Position numbers and translations under genes: made by a program
NCBI RefSeq assembly: GCF_900101625.1
Contig: NZ_FMYZ01000008.1
Coordinates: 186,001 to 250,000 of the forward strand
Reading direction: 5' to 3'
DNA: 64,000 nucleotides
From: Cupriavidus sp. YR651
GTDB lineage: Bacteria; Pseudomonadota; Gammaproteobacteria; Burkholderiales; Burkholderiaceae
Part shown: piece by piece, positions 33,321 to 41,298 of the stretch
How the letters are laid out: each line of letters begins with the position of its first letter
Numbering within the stretch: position 1 is the first letter of the stretch
Notes under the pieces: generated by a model
What the model was told of the DNA's origin: nothing
The model's database searches: none
What the model saw: only the letters and a program-made list of their open reading frames with translations

Positions 33321-35537
33321 CTACGAGGCCGCCGCAACGCCCGACCAGCCGTGTCCGGCCTTCAATATGTCCGGATGCATGCGGTCGACATAGGACAGTG
33401 ACAATCCACTGACGGCCGGCAGTCGCTTCAAGACCTTGTTGCCCATGACGCCCGTGTTGCGCTCCTGAACTTCCAGGTTTCCGGAGTGAAGGACCACGCT
33501 TTCCATGACCGATCGCTCCGCCTCTTCCCGGGACCAGGTCGTGTCGCCGCGCTGCCGTGCGTCATGCTGAAGTGTCAGCAGCGTCGCCTCCCGCTTGATC
33601 TCCGCATCCAGCATGCCGGTGCGATCCTTGCCGCTCTTGCAGTTCCAGCACGGCACCGCGCCGATTTCGAAAGCAAGCATTGCCGCGCGCTGTGCTGCCT
33701 TGTACGGCGCGTCATCGTCGTGGTGATGCGACCCTTTCGCCATGAAGTCCTTGAGCTCCCATGCCAGGTCGTAGACCCGTCCCATGTTGTCAGGCTGTGG
33801 CGTCGTCCGGATGTAACTTCCCGCCCAGCTGGATGGTGACAGCGCGACGTTCGTCGCCAGATTGGGGCCTACCAGTTTGCGCAGGGCTTCCCTGTTATAG
33901 GCGTCCGACGTATCCAGGCCGCCGTGGAGCTTGAGCGCAAACTCGTTGACGCCGAAGTTGAAGGCCGCCACGCGCAGCGCAACGCTGATCGTCTTCGACT
34001 CCCCGTTCTCGTCCCGCACGGGCAGTTCCACGACACGCATCGCATCCAGGGCGGCCCACGCTTCCATCTGCTCCTTGAGCATGGTGTCCTCTCCCGCGAG
34101 ATTTCCGGGCGTCAGCAGGCTCGTCGACACGAGATGGAGATCCACGATCTCCCCGGCGAGTGCACGATCCCACTTTTCGCGCTGCGTCCACAGTGCGGCA
34201 GTGACGACCTCTTTTGCGCGCGCGAGGTTTGCCGCCGCGCGCTTCTCCGGGTCCGCAATGCCGAACGCCGACATCACGCCCGAGCGCACCCCCTCGAACA
34301 GAAGCTCGCCGCCACCCGGCTGGTTCCCATTTGCCGAAAACCTTGAAATCCAGAGATTGACCGCGTGTTGCGCTTCATCCGTGGTGCGGGAGCAGACGCC
34401 GCCGTTCCCATAGTCCACCGCGTGAATGCCGTTGCCGTTGCCATTGTCGTACCGCATCTGGGCAGCCGGCGTCAGGGTGGAGACGTAGTGCACCTCGCCG
34501 TACGGGAAAGCGGCCTCGACGGTGTTCCACGGCCGCCGGTTAAGCGCGCTGGTCACCGCACGCCGCAGGGCCTGTTCCGCCACGACTCCCTTATCGTTCA
34601 TGTCTGGCAACGCATCCGCGATTTTCCGCACCAGCATGTCATCGATGCGCCGGATGCGATCCACCGTCTGCGCCGAGCCGCCTCCGTCCGCTGCAAGCAA
34701 ATCCAGCTTCAGTTCGCGCATCACGAACTGCCTGTCATCGTCCGTCAGTGTTACGTGAGGAAACCGTGTTTCGATATACGAACAGATCGCCCCGGTCACC
34801 GCGTTGTGGACCTGATGGATGTCCGAGGACGCTCCGCAGTGGAAAGGAATCATCTCCGACAGACAGGGCACCCAAGTCTCCCTTGCCGTATCCGAAGCGA
34901 ACCGGCTCTGTATGCGAGGCCAGGCATCGGGCAGCGCCCTGCCGAGGCTCGTCTGGATGCTTGCTTGCAGCATCCGGGACATGCTCTCTTCAAGTTCCGC
35001 CGACCGTTGCCAAAGCTGTTCGGCTGCCGCGCCGTCCCCGACGCCGAGTTGGATCAGCGCATCGCGCGTGGCATCTGTCTTGAGCTTTTCGACACGCAGG
35101 AGCGCATATCCCGACCGAGGCAGCCTTTCCTGCCATTCCCGTTGCGGCGACGTGGGGCGATCTTCCACCGATGCGCTATCCAACGACACGACCCGTCCGA
35201 TTGCTGAAACAAAGCGACCGAACAACGATCGGCATCGCGCAGCCGGAAGCGCGTCGGCATCGCCGGCATGAGCTGTCGATCCTGTGTCGGAGGCATGCGA
35301 AGCGCTGTGGTCAATAGTCAGGAGTTCCAGGGACTCCGGCTCCGCGCGAGGTGTCAGAAACTGCCTTAGCGAAGCGCAGACATTGCGCAGCATGCGCACG
35401 AATCCAAAGCAGGAAGACCCGCACATCCCACGGGATGCGGCATCGTCGGAATCGCGGCGGGAAACCTGTGAGTTGTCCGTCGCGAGATTGCTCGACAATG
35501 CGGCCATGCGCTGATAGCCAGCAGGTGTGACGATCAT
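33321..35537 (-). CDS. sopB: SopB/IpgD-family inositol phosphate phosphatase effector
   Basis: A 738-residue protein. The CX5R phosphatase site is NCKSGKDRTGM, with catalytic Cys at about 633 and Arg at 639. It is flanked by SopB-like blocks FNFGVNEFALKLHGGLDTSD, MLAFEIGAVPCWN and LHSGNLEVQERNTG. SopB (561 aa) and IpgD dephosphorylate host phosphoinositides during invasion. Here the N-terminal part is about 170 residues longer and unlike SopB, so the secretion/chaperone region has changed. ATG 35537 has GAAAGGA upstream. No SigE/IpgE-like chaperone gene is adjacent. Confidence 0.93.
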   Translation of the reverse strand: MIVTPAGYQRMAALSSNLATDNSQVSRRDSDDAASRGMCGSSCFGFVRMLRNVCASLRQFLTPRAEPESLELLTIDHSASHASDTGSTAHAGDADALPAARCRSLFGRFVSAIGRVVSLDSASVEDRPTSPQREWQERLPRSGYALLRVEKLKTDATRDALIQLGVGDGAAAEQLWQRSAELEESMSRMLQASIQTSLGRALPDAWPRIQSRFASDTARETWVPCLSEMIPFHCGASSDIHQVHNAVTGAICSYIETRFPHVTLTDDDRQFVMRELKLDLLAADGGGSAQTVDRIRRIDDMLVRKIADALPDMNDKGVVAEQALRRAVTSALNRRPWNTVEAAFPYGEVHYVSTLTPAAQMRYDNGNGNGIHAVDYGNGGVCSRTTDEAQHAVNLWISRFSANGNQPGGGELLFEGVRSGVMSAFGIADPEKRAAANLARAKEVVTAALWTQREKWDRALAGEIVDLHLVSTSLLTPGNLAGEDTMLKEQMEAWAALDAMRVVELPVRDENGESKTISVALRVAAFNFGVNEFALKLHGGLDTSDAYNREALRKLVGPNLATNVALSPSSWAGSYIRTTPQPDNMGRVYDLAWELKDFMAKGSHHHDDDAPYKAAQRAAMLAFEIGAVPCWNCKSGKDRTGMLDAEIKREATLLTLQHDARQRGDTTWSREEAERSVMESVVLHSGNLEVQERNTGVMGNKVLKRLPAVSGLSLSYVDRMHPDILKAGHGWSGVAAAS

Positions 35538-35654
35538 GTGATGACATTCCTTTCTGTCGTCGAATCCGGCCTGGCAATCCGTTCAGCGATCTCCCGCTGT
35601 GTCTTGCCCGGCCGTTCGGGTGGTGTCGCGAGCCTGTCTACCGCATTGCCGGCA

Positions 35655-36860
35655 AACGTTCACCAGCCACGACAAGACAGCCAGTGAATCTCGTTGTAGG
35701 GATGAATGCTTGCGAGCGCCTGAAAGACATCCTGAGTTCTCACCAGCTCCTCCGTTCGGATCACCAGTACATCAAAGTCGACGTTGCGGTTGTATTCAAT
35801 GGCTCGGCGGATCAAGTCGATGGATTCGCCGGGCGACGCGTTCCCCGGCCTGTTCTCCACCTCGAACCATGGATTCGCAAGCCACGCATTCGGTATGCGC
35901 CCTCCCGCCGGCTCGACGGTTTCAACGACAGGTGGCATCGGATCAACGCCCGCAATCACCCGACCGGTAGTCAACAGCAAGGGCTGGCCATCTTCACAAT
36001 AAAAAAGGACCCTTGCCGGCGCATCAAAATGGGTGGCGTCGTCCGCTGGCGCTTCCGGATGTTCCTCTGGAAATGGCTGTAGCCACTCTCCGCCAACGCT
36101 ATGCCCCACGACGTACAGCTTGTCCTGGTACTGCAGTGAACCCTTGATGATTGAAAACTTGCCATGATTCTCGATCACCGCGCCGCTCTGTTGAAACTGC
36201 GCGCCGGAGGCGACGAGATGTTGAACAGGTGCAGGAAACATTTTGTATGGCCCTCGGCAAACGTTCACTGTCCACGACAGGACAGCCAATGAATCTCGTT
36301 GTAGCGATGAATGCCGCCAAGCGCTTGAAAGATATCCCGAGCTCTCGCCAGCTCTTCCGTTCGGACTACCAGTACGTCAGCGTCGAGGTTGCGGTTGTAT
36401 TCAACCGCCTGGCGGAGCAAGTCGACGGATGTGCCGGGCGACGTGTACCCCGGCCTGTCCCGCAGCTCAAACTGCGGATTCGCAAGCCACACGTTCCGTA
36501 AGCGCCCTCCCGCCGGGTCGATGACCTCAACGACGGGCGGCATCGCCTCGACGCCCGCAATCACCAGACCGACTGCCAGCGTCAAGGTTTGGCCATCCTC
36601 ACAGTAAAAGAAGACCTGTGCCGGCGCATCAAAGTGGGTGGAGAGATCCATGGGAACGTCTGGCTGCGCCTCTGGATATAACCACTCTGCCGGGAGGCCA
36701 TGCCCAACGACCAACAGCTTGTCCTGGTAGCGCTGCGATCCCTTGATGATCGCGAATTTGTCATGGTTATCGATGACTGCGCCGGCCTGTTGAAGCTGCG
36801 TAGCGTAGGCGACGAGATATTGAATGGGTGTAGGAAGCACTTTGCCTGGCCCTCGAAAAA
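35655..36860 (-). repeat. Tandem duplication of ~600 bp (two gene copies)
   Basis: DNA around 35655-35720 (AAACGTTCACCAGCCACGAC...) recurs at 36259-36320 with few changes. Homology continues across both genes at DNA and protein level. Divergence is moderate, so the duplication is not recent. Confidence 0.75.
35660..36241 (-). CDS. Unknown protein, tandem paralogue A
   Basis: A 193-residue soluble protein, clearly homologous to the next gene upstream along its length. Shared blocks are GAVIENHGKFSIIKGS, QYQDKLYVVGHS, HFDAPARVLFYCEDGQ, VIAGVDPMPPVVE and the identical C-terminal NEIHWLSCRG. No signal peptide is present. ATG 36241 is chosen; a longer frame would start inside the neighbour. Function unknown; location between sipA- and sopB-like genes makes an effector or chaperone-like role possible. 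His, Cys and Trp are conserved near the C-terminus, which could be catalytic. Confidence 0.65.
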   Translation of the reverse strand: MFPAPVQHLVASGAQFQQSGAVIENHGKFSIIKGSLQYQDKLYVVGHSVGGEWLQPFPEEHPEAPADDATHFDAPARVLFYCEDGQPLLLTTGRVIAGVDPMPPVVETVEPAGGRIPNAWLANPWFEVENRPGNASPGESIDLIRRAIEYNRNVDFDVLVIRTEELVRTQDVFQALASIHPYNEIHWLSCRGW

Positions 36861-36915
36861 ATGAACTTCGTTCGTAGACACTGCCCTTGATACCTACCGC
36901 AATCGCATGCGACAT
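36265..36915 (-). CDS. Unknown protein, tandem paralogue B
   Basis: A 216-residue paralogue of the downstream gene. It carries 20-odd extra N-terminal residues (MSHAIAVGIKGSVYERSS), whose last part, RGPGKVLP, is still visible as RGPYKMFP just at the start of copy A. That shows copy A arose by tandem duplication and lost its own N-terminus. ATG 36915 follows GGGGGCG. It ends in the same NEIHWLSCRG motif. No family is recognised. Confidence 0.65.
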   Translation of the reverse strand: MSHAIAVGIKGSVYERSSFFRGPGKVLPTPIQYLVAYATQLQQAGAVIDNHDKFAIIKGSQRYQDKLLVVGHGLPAEWLYPEAQPDVPMDLSTHFDAPAQVFFYCEDGQTLTLAVGLVIAGVEAMPPVVEVIDPAGGRLRNVWLANPQFELRDRPGYTSPGTSVDLLRQAVEYNRNLDADVLVVRTEELARARDIFQALGGIHRYNEIHWLSCRGQ

Positions 36916-36938
36916 CGCCCCCGCGTATCGCTTATGGC

Positions 36939-38957
36939 TTACCGCTTGCGCCCCACTGAAGCCCCGTCGAATGCATCATGGGCCCCCGAATCCGACTGCC
37001 GATTCACGCGATCCGATGTGCGGGCGGCATCGGCCGGGACGCTCTGGTCTCGCGGGGATCCGGGCAATGCACGTTCGTATTCCGCCGGCCCTCTCAGATT
37101 GGGACGTGTAGTCGTTGACAAGTCCGAGGCCGTCGATATGCCCGGCACGCCTTCGACCCGTCCGTTATGCGCAAGCGCGCTGGCGATGCGGTCTCGCCGC
37201 TCGGCTTGCATCCATGTTTCGAACGGCTCGGTGACAGACGGCGCATCCACGGAGCGTTGCGCCTGTGGGTCGTCGCGTGATGCCGGGATGGATGCGTTGC
37301 CCGCCGGCATCGGACGATCCCGGGCGTAGTCATGCGCCCCAACCCGTAGGGGCCGCGCGGAGGTGGACGGCCCTGGCAACGGTTGCACCGTTTCCCAGGT
37401 ACGTGCGGCCTTCGTCGCAGGACCACTCACGTCATCCGCTGCGGCGGGAGCGTCGTCATAACGTCGGGGCGGCGTTGCACTGACATCTTCACTGAAGGCG
37501 ATTTGTACCGTGGGCCCGGTCCTGACCGTACGGGCGACGATCCATTGCGCAGCGGCGCCGTCAACGGCGACTTCATTCGATACCCGCGCATGCGCGCGCT
37601 CGTCGATATCTTCGCGGCGATCATGACCCGGGGTGCCGCCTGATGGGGGCTCCTTTCCATGATTCCAACCGGCCAGGGGCGCATCGCTTTCCGCACCCGG
37701 CTGCGCGCCGGCCACAGTCTCCCTGCCAGGGGTTGCCCCGGCTTCCCTGAAGACCGGCATGCCGCCGTTTGCCGACGACGTGTCGCGTTGCCAAAAAGCG
37801 AACACTTCCGCAGACGACGACGCGGTAGCGCCACCGTCCCGCCCGGCGCTTGCGAAAAAGCGATCGGGCGAATGACCGTTGACGACGATGCTCGGACTGA
37901 AATTGTTCTGTGGCGAAAAATAATTGAGAGGATGCGCGCCGCGGTCTCCGGGTCGCTCGCCCGGCGCATCTGCGGGCACGGGGTGGGAGCGCTCGGGCGC
38001 GGCGGCCGGCCCGGTGCGGTCGCCTTCCTCCGCCGCTCGCGCTGGCTCCCCGCTACCGTTCTCTCGGAAGAGATCTCGGAACAGCAAAGCCGACTGCCAG
38101 AGCAGCCGCGCATGAAGTGCGCACGGCAGGGTCTTGCTCCCGGTGCCCGCGTGCCTGGAGAAATCACCCAGGCTATTGATGACGCCATCAAGTGCCCTCG
38201 CAGCCATCGCGGAGATGGTGCCGCGCGCCTCGCTCAGTGCCGTGCGCGTGGTGTCGTTCAGTCTGCCGACCAGCGATTCCGCGTATCCGATATGCGCTGG
38301 AAGTATGTCGTCGACAAAGATGCCGGCAAAGGCACGCTCGCGGATCTCGTCCCCCACGGCGCGATGGATCGCGGCCTCCAGCTTCTCCATCCGTTCATAG
38401 CGTGCAACGAACTTTCCATCACGCCATTGGCCGGAGAATGCGGAGTCGCTGCCGAGCTTGTCGTCAACCATCAATTGGCACATATCGCGCGCCAATTGCC
38501 GGCACGTCTCCTGGACTGCATCGTCCCCGTGCTCCAGGCCCATCCAAAGCACCACGGCGAGATCCTCCATGCCCATTCGCGCGTAGCAATCTCCGGACTC
38601 CATCAGCCACGCAACTTCCTCATGCAACTCGGAATCCGCGTGCGCCAGCACGCAGTCCAGCGCGTGCCGCACCCCTGGCTGCTCCCGCGATGTAAAAGCT
38701 GGACATGCGGCGGAGGTGCGGATCTTCGCGGCCTCCTCGCATGCCGCCCTGACATGGCTCCTCTGCTCGTCGACGAACGGCGCCGTGGCAACGTCGAGCC
38801 GTGCCTGTGCAAGCTGCCGGCTCTGGCCCGGCGATTCGGCCGTATCGATGGTCGTCCGGATCTGCGTGACTTCCCTGGCGAAGTCGCAGGCTGGATCGGT
38901 GGTCCGGCTCGACGTATCGAGTGGGTGCTGAACGAGATGAATGGCAGACAAGGGCAT
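36939..38957 (-). CDS. SipA-like T3SS effector with altered C-terminus
   Basis: A 672-residue protein in the sipA slot (SipA is 685). Residues ~150-300 follow the SipA N-terminal domain: DKLGSDSAFSGQW, RMEKLEAAIHRAVG, IFVDDILPAHIGYAESLVG, TISAMAARALDGVIN, SALLFRDLFRENG. An Asn/Ser-type linker (NYFSPQNNFSPSIVVNGHS) follows, then ~300 residues of Ala/Pro/Arg/Asp-rich, disordered-looking sequence. The actin-binding SipA C-terminal block is not visible. ATG 38957 has AGAGGA upstream. InvB, encoded at 50082, is the expected chaperone, since it serves SipA in Salmonella. Confidence 0.75.
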   Translation of the reverse strand: MPLSAIHLVQHPLDTSSRTTDPACDFAREVTQIRTTIDTAESPGQSRQLAQARLDVATAPFVDEQRSHVRAACEEAAKIRTSAACPAFTSREQPGVRHALDCVLAHADSELHEEVAWLMESGDCYARMGMEDLAVVLWMGLEHGDDAVQETCRQLARDMCQLMVDDKLGSDSAFSGQWRDGKFVARYERMEKLEAAIHRAVGDEIRERAFAGIFVDDILPAHIGYAESLVGRLNDTTRTALSEARGTISAMAARALDGVINSLGDFSRHAGTGSKTLPCALHARLLWQSALLFRDLFRENGSGEPARAAEEGDRTGPAAAPERSHPVPADAPGERPGDRGAHPLNYFSPQNNFSPSIVVNGHSPDRFFASAGRDGGATASSSAEVFAFWQRDTSSANGGMPVFREAGATPGRETVAGAQPGAESDAPLAGWNHGKEPPSGGTPGHDRREDIDERAHARVSNEVAVDGAAAQWIVARTVRTGPTVQIAFSEDVSATPPRRYDDAPAAADDVSGPATKAARTWETVQPLPGPSTSARPLRVGAHDYARDRPMPAGNASIPASRDDPQAQRSVDAPSVTEPFETWMQAERRDRIASALAHNGRVEGVPGISTASDLSTTTRPNLRGPAEYERALPGSPRDQSVPADAARTSDRVNRQSDSGAHDAFDGASVGRKR

Positions 38958-39021
38958 GGCTATCCTCTTTGCATGGACTCTCCGCCCCGGGTCGATCGTC
39001 GGGAAACCCAGGGCGTTCACA

Positions 39022-40065
39022 TCAGGCGAAGTTCTGACAGAAGACCCGGAGCATGTCCGCCATGCTCTGGATGATGGAGACAATGGTCTTGTGGTAGTTC
39101 TCGAACCGCGAGTAGGCATTGGCGTGCTTCTGCCCAATGCGCTGCATCCCGTCCTCGATCCGCGATACCTGCGCGTCGAAGCCGGCCTTCCAGGTATTGA
39201 AGCGCGCGACCGAGATCTCCGTCCGCTCCCTTGATGGCAGGTTGGCGATCATCGCGCGGACATTGGACAAGTCCACCGTGACCACCCAGGCGCCGTCGCG
39301 CTGCACCAGGCAGTTCTCGGGCTTCAGGCCCAGGGTTTCGCAGATCTCCAGCGCCTCCTCTTTCGTGGGGCGCGTGGCAATCGTTCCCGCCTCACCGGAA
39401 TACTTGTCGACGATGGCGGTCAGCCTGGCGTGGATCTTGTCGCAATCGAGCGCGATCTTGTTGTCGCCCACGGCATTGACGTAGTTGTTCAGTTCACCAA
39501 GAAGGGTGACGATGTCCTGATACAAGTCCAGGTTCTTCTCGAATGCCTTTTCGAGCAGCGCGAGCTCGCCGTCCTGCAGCTTCCTGATGCTTGACGCAAG
39601 CTCGTTCCAGATGTCACCGATGCTGCTGCGCAACGAAACCTCGGCCGCGCGGTCCGCATTCGCGCGGCGCGCCTCCTCCACGCGTGCCTCGACGAACGCG
39701 GAGGAAATGGCCAGCGCACTGCGGGCGTCGTCGGCGCGCCCGGCCAGCACCTGCCCGTCCTCACGCAGCCGCGCCGCGGTTTCGCGTCGTCGGGGCACGT
39801 CATCCAGATGCAATCGATCCACCATCGACGACAGTTGCCTCTGAAGCAACGTCTCGTTCAGATCGGACGACGTTTTATCCAGCATCCTCGCGTGTGCGGC
39901 CATTTCCTGAACGGACGCCTGCAGTCGCACAAGCGATGGATTTACATTGCCCTCCCGTGGAGCATCGCCAATTGGCGCCGCATCGGGCTCATGCATAAGT
40001 CCTTCCACGCTGTTCCTGCTCGCTGGCACCGTGCTATCGCGCTGCCAGCCGAGGATTTGACTCAT
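39022..40065 (-). CDS. sipD: T3SS needle-tip protein SctA (SipD/IpaD)
   Basis: A 347-residue hydrophilic secreted protein (SipD is 343). It has a central coiled-coil (AAEVSLRSSIGDIWNELASS; LALLEKAFEKNLDLYQDIVT) and an IpaD-like distal domain with TIATRPTKEEALEICETLGL. The C-terminal helix ends MADMLRVFCQNFA. ATG 40065 is preferred: AAGGAG lies 9 bases upstream, whereas the ATG at 40083 lies before that site. It caps the needle and gates translocators. Confidence 0.93.
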   Translation of the reverse strand: MSQILGWQRDSTVPASRNSVEGLMHEPDAAPIGDAPREGNVNPSLVRLQASVQEMAAHARMLDKTSSDLNETLLQRQLSSMVDRLHLDDVPRRRETAARLREDGQVLAGRADDARSALAISSAFVEARVEEARRANADRAAEVSLRSSIGDIWNELASSIRKLQDGELALLEKAFEKNLDLYQDIVTLLGELNNYVNAVGDNKIALDCDKIHARLTAIVDKYSGEAGTIATRPTKEEALEICETLGLKPENCLVQRDGAWVVTVDLSNVRAMIANLPSRERTEISVARFNTWKAGFDAQVSRIEDGMQRIGQKHANAYSRFENYHKTIVSIIQSMADMLRVFCQNFA

Positions 40066-40119
40066 GATTTGCTCTCCTTGCACGCTTCAACATGTGAATT
40101 CACGCCGTCTACTGCGCGC

Positions 40120-41262
40120 TTAGCCCTTGGTCGGCATCAGCGACGACAGCAACCCGATGGAAGACGCCTGCAAGTTGTTGGTCAGCGAAAAGATGTGCAG
40201 CAGCTTCTCCAGCAGGCGCGAGGAAAGCTCTGCGTCGCCGGACTGGATCGACTCCATCGCCCGGGACGCGGCGGCCGCCAGGTTGGATTCGGCGCGCTTA
40301 TGGGCGGCATCCAGCCCACCCGAGCTCTGGGCCAGCCCGGATACGGCTTGCGCCTGCGCCGAGATCGCCTGGCCGGTGGCCAGCTGCGAGTTGAACTTGA
40401 AACTGTTCTGGTCACCCACCACGCGCAGGTTCTCCGCGCGGGCTGCCGCGTTGTCCAGCGATTGCGCGATCACGTCGTGTTCCTGCTGCGTCAACGCGTT
40501 TTCACTCGGTGCGACGTCGGCCTGGCCGCCTTCGCCGGTGACCTTGTTAAGCTGCCGCTGAGGGCTTGCATCGCCAGCCGTTCCGGGAGCACGCAATGCC
40601 GTCCTGGCATCCCGGCTCATCATGGACAGCTCATTGGCCTTGCGAACGTTCGTATCGAGGTTCGTAACCTGCCGGGCATTGGCGCTGTGGATCTGACGGG
40701 CGCCCACGCCGCTGACCGCCACCGACGAGACGAAGCCCACCGCCGCACCGGACAGGGCAGAGACCTCGGCGCTGATCGCCTTGTTGTTTGACAAGACCGT
40801 CATGTCGCTGGCGACTTCGCCGGCCCTGCCGGACGCCTCGCGCCGGCTCGTCTGCGTCATGCCGAGCAGCATCGCCATCATCGTCAATAGTTCGATGATG
40901 GCGTCGAGCCTGTTCTTGTCCCCCTTGGCCAGCCCGTCTTCCGCGTTCTTCAACGTCGGCGCATAGATTTCATGCAGCGTCGTGCCGCGCAGCTCCGCCT
41001 CCAGTTCCTTCGCGGCGGCAACCACGCCGGCACGATCCTCCGGCGACGCCAGGAGGACCTGCATGCCGAGGCCCGTCGCACGCTCTCGAAGGGCGTCGAA
41101 CGGTGTCTCCGGCATCAGGCCGGCAACGTTGGGGCTTTCCGATGCGTCGATGACCCGGCCGGGCCGCGGCGTCATCGCGCCGGCGGTCACTTCATGGCTT
41201 CCGACCGCTTCGCTCGAAACATGGCGCGTCAGGTTGCCCGTCTGAATGCTGATTTCATTCAT
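40120..41262 (-). CDS. sipC: T3SS minor translocator SctB (SipC/IpaC)
   Basis: A 380-residue protein (SipC is 409). An N-terminal secretion region is followed by helices (LDAIIELLTMMAMLLGMTQT), a hydrophobic membrane segment (ISAEVSALSGAAVGFVSSVA) and a long helical C-terminus ending NNLQASSIGLLSSLMPTKG. A GGAGG ribosome site precedes ATG 41262. It forms the host-membrane pore with SipB; SipC also nucleates actin in Salmonella, and whether that is kept is unknown. Confidence 0.9.
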   Translation of the reverse strand: MNEISIQTGNLTRHVSSEAVGSHEVTAGAMTPRPGRVIDASESPNVAGLMPETPFDALRERATGLGMQVLLASPEDRAGVVAAAKELEAELRGTTLHEIYAPTLKNAEDGLAKGDKNRLDAIIELLTMMAMLLGMTQTSRREASGRAGEVASDMTVLSNNKAISAEVSALSGAAVGFVSSVAVSGVGARQIHSANARQVTNLDTNVRKANELSMMSRDARTALRAPGTAGDASPQRQLNKVTGEGGQADVAPSENALTQQEHDVIAQSLDNAAARAENLRVVGDQNSFKFNSQLATGQAISAQAQAVSGLAQSSGGLDAAHKRAESNLAAAASRAMESIQSGDAELSSRLLEKLLHIFSLTNNLQASSIGLLSSLMPTKG

Positions 41263-41298
41263 GATTCACTGCCTCCAATCCATGATTTGAAGAGGACG

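Noticed and set aside
36242..36289. Longer start for the tandem paralogue at 35660
   Set aside because: It would use TTG inside the upstream paralogue's coding end; ATG 36241 is the first plausible start.
37659..39074. 471-codon plus-strand frame opposite the sipA-like gene
   Set aside because: No ribosome site or domain; explained as the shadow of the GC-biased minus-strand gene.
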